A DNA stretch of 64,000 nucleotides from Microbulbifer agarilyticus (lineage in GTDB: Bacteria > Pseudomonadota > Gammaproteobacteria > Pseudomonadales > Cellvibrionaceae), in assembly GCF_019800665.1 (NCBI RefSeq), contig NZ_JAHVKO010000008.1, forward strand, positions 24,501-88,500. Reading direction: 5' to 3'. Shown here one piece after another: positions 58,606 to 64,000 of this stretch. Position 1 is the first letter of the stretch, and each line of letters starts with the position of its first letter. Both the position numbers and the translations under genes were made by a program. The notes beneath the pieces were generated by a model. The model was not told the DNA's origin and did no database searches. It saw only the letters and a list, made by a program, of their open reading frames with translations.

Positions 58606-58642
58606 GCATACTAAAAGCTTACCCCCGGGGTAAGGGCAAGCC
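58606..58642 (-). promoter_or_regulatory. MerR/CueR-type promoter of the copper ATPase
   Basis: On the minus strand TTGCCC (-35) and TAGTAT (-10) are separated by about 20 bases, and the spacer contains the palindrome CTTACCCC-G-GGGGTAAG (58618-58634, 8-bp perfect arms). An overlong spacer with a dyad is the hallmark of MerR-family activation (CueR at copA). No MerR gene is in the window. Confidence 0.75.
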
Positions 58643-58766
58643 GGGCAGGCGTACACAGGCCATATTGAGCAGCGCTATCACCACAATAAAAAAGCATATA
58701 CTTATTTTATTGGCGAATGCTGCTACCTTAATAAAAAAACAAATTCGTTATTTATTTGGGGCATCC

Positions 58767-59996
58767 ATGAACAACGCAAAGACCACGCTGATCACCGTGA
58801 TGCTGGTCACCCTGATCGGCTCCGCCGGTATCGCGCTCCCGTACCCGGTACTCGCGCCACTGTTTCTCGATGGGCCGGCTACTGAGCTCACCCACTTTAT
58901 GGGGCTGCCACCAAAACTGCTACTCGGTGTCGCACTGGCCGTATTTCCCATCGGCCTGTTGATCGGCAGCAGCGTTCTGGGCGCGCTGTCCGACCAGTTT
59001 GGGCGTCGCCGCACTCTCGTGCTCACCTTGATTCTGGCGGCTGCGGGCTACGTATTGGCTGCACTCGCACTGAGCTGGCAAAACTTTATGCTGTTCATCG
59101 CCGCGCGCTTTGTCACCGGCTTGTGTGAGGGCAACATCGCCATTGCCCGTGCCATGGCTGCAGACCTCCATCCAGTTATCGACCGCACCCGTGCTTTGTC
59201 ACTGGCAATGTCCTGCGCCTACGCTGGCTGGCTGCTCGGGCCGCTGAGTGGTGGCTATCTGGCGGTATTTGGGGCCGCCGTGGTGTTTTGGGCCGGAGCT
59301 GCTGCGGTAATTGCCTGCGCTCTACTGGCGCAGTTGTTTCTGCCCGCGGACAAGCCGTCCGCGCGCGCCAGCGGTAATCTTCTGCAACTCGTCCGCTCGG
59401 AAAACTCGCTGACCCTGTGGCGAGAGCCGGCAATTCGCGCTCTGGCGCTGTTTAATCTGCTGTTTTGTCTTGGGGTAAACGCCTTTTACGAGTTTTATCC
59501 ATTTTGGCTGGTGGAGAAGTTTGGTTACGCGCCGCACGACATCGCTTGGAATACCGTCGTCGCTACGGCGGTAATGATTACCATGAGTGCGCTGGCGGTG
59601 CCGCCGTTGAAGAAACGCTTCGGCGCAAATCCCGTAGTATTTAACGGCGCATTGGTACTGGGGGTTCTGCTGGCGTTACTGCCTCTTGCAAACAGCCAGG
59701 GCGCTATCGTGATGTTCGCGTTGATTGGTGCCAGTATCGCCACCGTGAATGGCGTCTTCCCGGCAATTATGTCCGAGCGTTTTGAACAGTACGGCCAGGG
59801 CAAGGTGATGGGTCTGCTGACGGCAAACTTTTGCCTGACCAACGCCATTATCGCGCTACTCGGCAGTGTGCTTGCACTACTGGGGAGCCAATGGACCCTG
59901 GTACTGGGCGGCGCCTTGTGCCTTGCTAGTGCCGTCTGGTTCGCGGCACTCCATCGCGCATCGTTTAACTGGCCGGCGAAGGTGATCCCACGTTGA
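58767..59996 (+). CDS. MFS transporter
   Basis: 409 residues from ATG 58767 (GGGG upstream); the frame is open to 58665 but the region before is AT-rich promoter-like DNA. About twelve hydrophobic helices with the MFS loop motif GALSDQFGRRRTL (about residue 75) and a drug-resistance-like RFVTGLCEGNIAI. Substrate cannot be told. The stop overlaps the start of a Cys-rich regulator gene (TTGA), so the pair forms an operon, perhaps efflux of an iron- or redox-active compound (inference). Confidence 0.9.
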   Translation: MNNAKTTLITVMLVTLIGSAGIALPYPVLAPLFLDGPATELTHFMGLPPKLLLGVALAVFPIGLLIGSSVLGALSDQFGRRRTLVLTLILAAAGYVLAALALSWQNFMLFIAARFVTGLCEGNIAIARAMAADLHPVIDRTRALSLAMSCAYAGWLLGPLSGGYLAVFGAAVVFWAGAAAVIACALLAQLFLPADKPSARASGNLLQLVRSENSLTLWREPAIRALALFNLLFCLGVNAFYEFYPFWLVEKFGYAPHDIAWNTVVATAVMITMSALAVPPLKKRFGANPVVFNGALVLGVLLALLPLANSQGAIVMFALIGASIATVNGVFPAIMSERFEQYGQGKVMGLLTANFCLTNAIIALLGSVLALLGSQWTLVLGGALCLASAVWFAALHRASFNWPAKVIPR

Positions 59997-60682
59997 ATAT
60001 TTCTGAGTCCAAGGCCGCGGAAACTACCGCCCAAACCACCGGGAAACCTGCAGATAACAGCGGCGATTCTCGCGAGCAAATCCTCTATTTTCTCAAGACT
60101 CGTGGCGCCCAGTCCGCAACAACAATTGCCGAGCACCTGAACATCTCAGTGGTCGGTGCGCGCCAGCATCTGAATCGTATGGCAACGGATGGGCTACTTG
60201 CACGCTTTGACCAGGCAGAGAAAGTTGGCCGCCCCACCAGTTTCTGGGAATTGACCGAAAAAGCCCACCAGCGGTTTCCCGATCGCCACAGCGATCTGAC
60301 AGTCAAACTGATCGACAACGTTCGGGAAATTTTTGGTGAGCAGGGCCTCAATGCGCTCATCGATCAGCGTGAAAAGGAATCCCTGACCGAATATGGCTCG
60401 GCCCTGGCCAGCTGTAAAAGCCTCGGCGCACGGGTAAAAAAACTCGCGGAAATCCGCAGCCGCGAAGGATATATGGCCGAAGCGGTACAGGAAAAGCGCG
60501 GGGTTTGGCTGCTGTTGGAAAACCACTGCCCAATCTGTGCCGCCGCCCGTGAGTGCCAGGGCTTCTGTCGTTCGGAGCTGGAAATCTTTCGGCAATGCCT
60601 GCCTACGGCAAAAGTAGAGCGCTGCGAGTATCTGCTGGATGGCGCACGCCGTTGCGCCTATCGGATATCGGTGCAGGCATAA
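59993..60682 (+). CDS. HTH regulator with C-terminal cysteine cluster (SufR-like, possible Fe-S sensor)
   Basis: 229 residues, TTG start overlapping the MFS stop. N-terminal winged helix: ILYFLKTRGAQSATTIAEHL with HLNRMATDGLLAR and GRPTSFWELTEKA, like ArsR/SufR proteins. The last ~55 residues have six or more Cys (NHCPIC, ECQGFC, QCLP, RCEY, RRCAY), a layout close to SufR-type regulators that bind a 4Fe-4S cluster. Likely controls the MFS gene and itself in response to iron-sulfur or redox status. SufR assignment is by motif, not alignment. Confidence 0.82.
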   Translation: MNISESKAAETTAQTTGKPADNSGDSREQILYFLKTRGAQSATTIAEHLNISVVGARQHLNRMATDGLLARFDQAEKVGRPTSFWELTEKAHQRFPDRHSDLTVKLIDNVREIFGEQGLNALIDQREKESLTEYGSALASCKSLGARVKKLAEIRSREGYMAEAVQEKRGVWLLLENHCPICAAARECQGFCRSELEIFRQCLPTAKVERCEYLLDGARRCAYRISVQA

Positions 60683-60807
60683 CCGCAAGGCCCAGTCTAC
60701 TCGGCTGCCGACAGCGAAAAACGACGCCAGCCAGGCGACGATAAGCCGACCAAACAGACACCTAATTCTACTCCCGGTGACTTGACCCGGGGTGGTATCA
60801 TCGCGGA

Positions 60808-62148
60808 ATGAAACACCCCCTGCTTCCGGAACGTCCCCTTGTAGTATCCCCCACTCTGGCCGCCACGCTCGGTCTGGAGGAGGCGGTGCTGCTTGGTGCC
60901 TTGACCGACCTGATACCATTTTTGCCGGCTGAGTCACATCCAGGCCGAGACTGGTATACCGCAGAGGGTGAGCAGCTGCAGCAGCTATTGCCTTTCTGGG
61001 AGCCCAATGACATTCAGCGGGTATCCACAAGCCTGCGCAATCAGGGCGCGCTATTGTTGGGCGCCGCGCCCTACGGTAGTAGTGCGGTATTGAAATTCGC
61101 GCTGCCTGCGGCGCAAGCACGCAGCAATTTGCCTGTACATCAGACCTCACCAGCTCCGTCCCCAGTAGCGCCTATGCCGGTACAGCGGGCGGCGAATATC
61201 ATTTCCCCCAGCTGGCAACCGGATGGGGAAACCATGGCGCGCATCGCGCAACTGGGCGTGCCGGAACATTTTGTGCGCGAACAGTTGCCAGAGTTTGTGA
61301 CCTACTGGCGCGACCGCGGCGAAAGCAGACACTCCTTTGGTTCCCTATTCCTTAAGTTGGTAAAGACCAAGTGGGAGTCTTACCGGGCAACGCAGGGTCG
61401 CAAGCAACCCCTGCCCGACCACTGGCGGCCGGGGGAAGATACCCTGCGCAAACTCTCCGATGAGGGCGTCCCCAGTACCTTCGTACAACGCTGTTTGCAG
61501 CGTTTCGTGGAGTACCATCGCAACAGCGCCAAGCAATCCATTTCCTGGGATCTGGAGTTTAACGACTGGGTAACCGAGGACTGGGAGAAGCAGGACACAC
61601 CGTTTATAGAAAAACGGAAGCCCGAGCCAATGACGCGGGATTGGCAGCCCAGTGAGAACACCTGGGAACAGCTGCGTCGATTGGCCATCAACCCCAGTTT
61701 TGCGTCAGAATTACTGCCGGAATTTATCTACAAGTGGCTCGAGCGCGGTGGACACAGTGCCCGCTGGGGAGAACAGTTTATCGAGTATGCGCGCACCGAG
61801 TGGGCATACTACTGTCAAGGCATCGAGAAAAACCCGGTCGCCAAACCGATTTCTCGCAACTGGCAACCGACCAGTGACTGCCTTGGCCACCTCTTGAATC
61901 AATGTGAAATTGACCGCGAATTTGCCCTTGGCCTGGTACCGGAATTCCGCCTCTACTGGCGCGAGCAGGGTGCCGCACGTAAAAGCTGGGATTCCGTCTT
62001 CGTACGTCACGCCCGTCACCAGTGGGCCGAGCGCAACAAGTTCGCGATAGGACAACACCATGGCAAGCCACAAGAGCCCGGGAATGCAGCCAACCAACGC
62101 ACCAGAGATACATCAGTCTGGGACATCGTCACAGACACAAACTGGTAA
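60808..62148 (+). CDS. DnaT-like protein with four tandem DnaT DNA-binding repeats
   Basis: 446 residues. After an N-terminal ~110-residue domain (DnaT-like start LVVSPTLAATLGLEEAVLLGAL) and a Pro-rich linker, the same ~60-residue helical unit occurs four times, starting at SWQPDGETM (about 134), HWRPGEDTL (205), DWQPSENTW (277) and NWQPTSDCL (351). Each has W-(Q/R)-P near its start and a mid FV.YWR or equivalent. E. coli DnaT has one such domain and aids PriA/PriB in restarting forks. The gene overlaps the next one by 89 bases. Probably a primosome protein with higher ssDNA avidity (inference). Confidence 0.82.
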   Translation: MKHPLLPERPLVVSPTLAATLGLEEAVLLGALTDLIPFLPAESHPGRDWYTAEGEQLQQLLPFWEPNDIQRVSTSLRNQGALLLGAAPYGSSAVLKFALPAAQARSNLPVHQTSPAPSPVAPMPVQRAANIISPSWQPDGETMARIAQLGVPEHFVREQLPEFVTYWRDRGESRHSFGSLFLKLVKTKWESYRATQGRKQPLPDHWRPGEDTLRKLSDEGVPSTFVQRCLQRFVEYHRNSAKQSISWDLEFNDWVTEDWEKQDTPFIEKRKPEPMTRDWQPSENTWEQLRRLAINPSFASELLPEFIYKWLERGGHSARWGEQFIEYARTEWAYYCQGIEKNPVAKPISRNWQPTSDCLGHLLNQCEIDREFALGLVPEFRLYWREQGAARKSWDSVFVRHARHQWAERNKFAIGQHHGKPQEPGNAANQRTRDTSVWDIVTDTNW

Positions 62149-62713
62149 CGCCGAACTGGAAGCACGCAAGCGGGCACTTAACGAGGTGTTCGGTTTGCTC
62201 AAGCTGAGTTATCACAATCAATTTAACTCGGCTTTTCAGGATGTGCAGACCCTGAACCACGCCAAGCGGTTGTGGCTGGAATCTCTTGCCGGCTTCTCAC
62301 CGGAGCAGATCCTCGCGGGCGCAAAGCGCGCCATCAAACAGTGTGAATACCTACCCACCGTACACAAGATGCTGCAGCTCTGTGCGGAAGGCGAAAACGG
62401 TCTGCCAGACCCCCGTGCCGCCTATCGCGAGGCCTGCAATGCCCCGAGCCCCAAGGCCAACCAGAAGTGGAGCCATCCTGCGGTGTACCACGCAGGGCGT
62501 GCAGCGGACTGGTTCTTCCTCGCCAATAATCCGGAATCCTCCGCCTACCCGGTATTTGCCAGTCATTACAAAAAGGTTTGTGAGCGCCTGCTCGCCGGCG
62601 AGAGTCTGCCGGCACCGCAGCAGGTTCAATTAGAGCACCAGCCGGCCAAGCCGCTGTCCAAAGCTGAAAATGCCAAGAAGTTGGCGGAATTGCGCGCACA
62701 ACTCAAAATATGA
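62060..62713 (+). CDS. Lambda-P-like helicase loader (replication protein P family)
   Basis: 217 residues from ATG 62060 (AGGA seven bases upstream), overlapping the DnaT-like gene by 89 bases in another frame. Central segment WLESLAGFSPEQILAGAKRAIKQCEYLPTVHKMLQLC resembles phage lambda P, which loads DnaB helicase; the N- and C-termini are low-complexity and charged. No phage genes flank it, so it is likely the resident helicase loader working with the DnaT-like protein, in place of DnaC. Family by motif; no ATPase motif expected or seen. Confidence 0.8.
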   Translation: MASHKSPGMQPTNAPEIHQSGTSSQTQTGNAELEARKRALNEVFGLLKLSYHNQFNSAFQDVQTLNHAKRLWLESLAGFSPEQILAGAKRAIKQCEYLPTVHKMLQLCAEGENGLPDPRAAYREACNAPSPKANQKWSHPAVYHAGRAADWFFLANNPESSAYPVFASHYKKVCERLLAGESLPAPQQVQLEHQPAKPLSKAENAKKLAELRAQLKI

Positions 62714-62723
62714 TGTGATCTAG

Positions 62724-62745
62724 CTGCTACGTCGTCACGTAGCAG
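62724..62745. other. Stem-loop between helicase loader and porin genes
   Basis: CTGCTACGT, loop CGTC, ACGTAGCAG: perfect 9-bp stem, no T run. Could end the replication operon weakly or be an operator. Confidence 0.4.
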
Positions 62746-62812
62746 TGAGTCCCGACAGGAAGTTCCGGGGCGTTACACAACACTATTTCCATTCTCCAGA
62801 GCAGGTATCGCC

Positions 62813-63529
62813 ATGGTTAGGCTCCTCTTTCTGCTTGTGGTACCCCTTTCATTGCTGGCCAGCAGCCCGGCAAGCGCAGACTTTTACTCCCACCGCTACG
62901 GCGGGCTAGCGATCCAGAGCACGGCACTCGACGATGTGTGCGGAAACTCACAGTCGTTCGTCAGCGGCCTGAATAGCTCCAACCAACTCGCGACATTTTC
63001 CAACTGTAGTGACAGTGGCGAGGGCGCGAAGCTTTACGCCGGTTGGCGCTGGAGTCCGAATTTCGCGCTAGAAGCCGATTTGCGGCAATCCACCAGCGCC
63101 ACTTCGAACTTCGCCATCAGTAATCCACAGTTCCCAAGCCTGTTTATAAAAGATCGCGTGACGACCCGTATGGGGAATGCATTTTTCGTCAGCCATCTTC
63201 CGGTGGGCGGGTCCGGGATAAGCGTATTCGGCAAAATAGGCGGCGGCTTCTGGTTTAACCAGATACGCTCGTTGCAGCGGGGAGATTCCTTGGCGGTGGT
63301 ACAGCTACAAAACGGTTCCCTGCAGGCCGTGACATTCCCTGTGGAGGGCGAGTTCAACGAAAGTGCCAGTGGCTTCCACTGGGGCTACGGAGCCGGGGTA
63401 AGCTACCGACTGCGCGATCGCTGGACCATTCGCGCCGAGTGGGAACTATTTCCCGAAGTAGGTGGCGATACAACAAGAGGCGAGTACCAGTTGGAGTCCG
63501 CATCATTGGGCTGGAGCGTCATCTTCTAA
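62813..63529 (+). CDS. Outer-membrane beta-barrel protein (OmpA-like transmembrane/porin-type fold)
   Basis: 238 residues with signal peptide (LLFLLVVPLSLLASSPASA). Alternating hydrophobic strands with aromatic girdle residues and short turns, e.g. AKLYAGWRWSPNFALEADL, GKIGGGFWFN, GYGAGVSYRLRDRW, and a C-terminal SLGWSVIF ending in Phe. Resembles eight-stranded OmpA/OmpW-type barrels lacking a peptidoglycan domain. Two Cys (about 43 and 63) may form an extracellular disulfide. Function unknown. AGG lies eight bases before the ATG. Confidence 0.8.
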   Translation: MVRLLFLLVVPLSLLASSPASADFYSHRYGGLAIQSTALDDVCGNSQSFVSGLNSSNQLATFSNCSDSGEGAKLYAGWRWSPNFALEADLRQSTSATSNFAISNPQFPSLFIKDRVTTRMGNAFFVSHLPVGGSGISVFGKIGGGFWFNQIRSLQRGDSLAVVQLQNGSLQAVTFPVEGEFNESASGFHWGYGAGVSYRLRDRWTIRAEWELFPEVGGDTTRGEYQLESASLGWSVIF

Positions 63530-64000
63530 GGGGCAACCCAACGCATCGACCAGGGGAGTATTCCATCCACAGCGGTGGGTTATTTCCCTTTGTGCACAGA
63601 AATACTGGATAGCATTGGGGATAACTCCTGAAAAGCACCGCGGGCCCCCGTGGTTGCTGGGCTCGTGTTTTCGGCTATTTTTTCAACGGCTTTTTTCCAC
63701 TGCATAAGCGCAATTCTTCACGCAGATTCCAATCATTAAATCACTCCTTGTACCGCTTCTTTGTGTGTAATCCTCGCGCTTTCTTTTCCCCACAAATAGC
63801 TTGTCGGTCGCTGTTGATATAGCTCTGGGGATGTATCGGTTAATAACTGATTTATCGCGCTTTTTGCGAGTTATGCACAGTCGGTTACACACAGAAACCT
63901 TGGACAGAGTTGTGGGTAACTACGGGATATTCGATGGGAGTGGCGTGGTTACTGGGGTTGCGACGGCGCCTAAAAAACCATCATTGCGATTTGGGGATAA
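63530..64000. other. 471-base gene-free end of window, rich in DnaA-box-like 9-mers
   Basis: No convincing coding frame. Sites related to the DnaA box TTATNCACA: TTATGCACA (63871-63879, exact), TTGTGCACA (63590), TTACACACA (63885; inverted at 63762), TTACCCACA (inverted, 63911), TTATCCCCA (inverted, 63616 and 63992), TTCCCCACA (63786, two mismatches). AT-rich stretches lie among them. No GATC cluster. Region continues past the window. Confidence 0.45.

Noticed and set aside
60808..62713. Prophage replication module
   Set aside because: DnaT/lambda-P genes alone suggested phage, but there are no integrase, repressor, structural or lysis genes nearby, and flanking genes are ordinary chromosomal ones.
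63683..63892. Small minus-strand frame at the right end
   Set aside because: 69 codons, no ribosome site, basic low-information product, and it covers DnaA-box-like sites.

Overview
The window looks like the chromosome of a marine, polysaccharide-degrading gammaproteobacterium of the Microbulbifer/Saccharophagus/Cellvibrio kind. This is inferred from moderately high GC, many secreted or lipoprotein glycoside hydrolases, TonB-dependent receptors (TBDTs) with halogenase/SapC/cupin neighbours, AraC regulators with membrane sensor domains, and long intergenic leaders. I see no rRNA, tRNA, insertion sequence, prophage structural gene or CRISPR array.

Layout. (1) 0-17.7 kb, starch/maltodextrin locus: a DUF1552 protein cut by the left edge, an 1885-residue fusion of starch-binding-like modules with a PQQ-type sugar dehydrogenase and four heme-c motifs, a GH13 lipoprotein, a tandem Usp protein, a flavin-dependent halogenase, a TBDT, glucokinase and a membrane-anchored AraC regulator. 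(2) 17.7-30.4 kb, beta-glucan (laminarin-like) locus: GH3, GH16, then TBDT > halogenase > SapC > cupin/JmjC-like > halogenase, all on the minus strand. (3) 30.5-34.8 kb: a sugar ABC importer operon in which the binding protein and the MalF-type permease are one polypeptide. (4) 35.2-44.2 kb: aldehyde dehydrogenase, metzincin-like protease, a membrane protein, RadA, a GH31 alpha-glucosidase that carries the starch-locus DNA motif, and a phosphopantetheinyl transferase. (5) 44.3-48.2 kb: copper resistance operon (Cys/His-rich protein, DUF411, CopA, CopB). (6) 48.3-55.8 kb: MBL-fold hydrolase/TetR pair, AraC regulator, RND efflux pair. (7) 55.9-60.7 kb: anchored cupredoxin with Cu-exporting ATPase behind a MerR-type promoter; MFS transporter with a Cys-rich HTH regulator. 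(8) 60.8-64 kb: a four-repeat DnaT-like protein overlapping a lambda-P-like helicase loader gene, an outer-membrane barrel, and a terminal gene-free stretch rich in DnaA-box-like 9-mers.

Two DNA motifs tie the sugar genes together. GGGGCGTA, next to GA-rich tracts resembling the MalT box, lies upstream of the 1885-residue fusion, GH13, TBDT-1, the AraC gene and the distant GH31. A second motif, TCG(C/T)CCCAC(C/T)TTG, lies upstream of GH16, GH3, TBDT-2 and the same AraC gene. The AraC gene is therefore the only one with both, and may link starch and beta-glucan responses (inference).

The most novel-looking items are the carbohydrate-binding/dehydrogenase/multiheme fusion inside a starch regulon, three halogenase homologues split over two TBDT loci, the MalE-MalF fusion, and the DnaT(x4)/lambda-P primosome pair beside a DnaA-box-like cluster.
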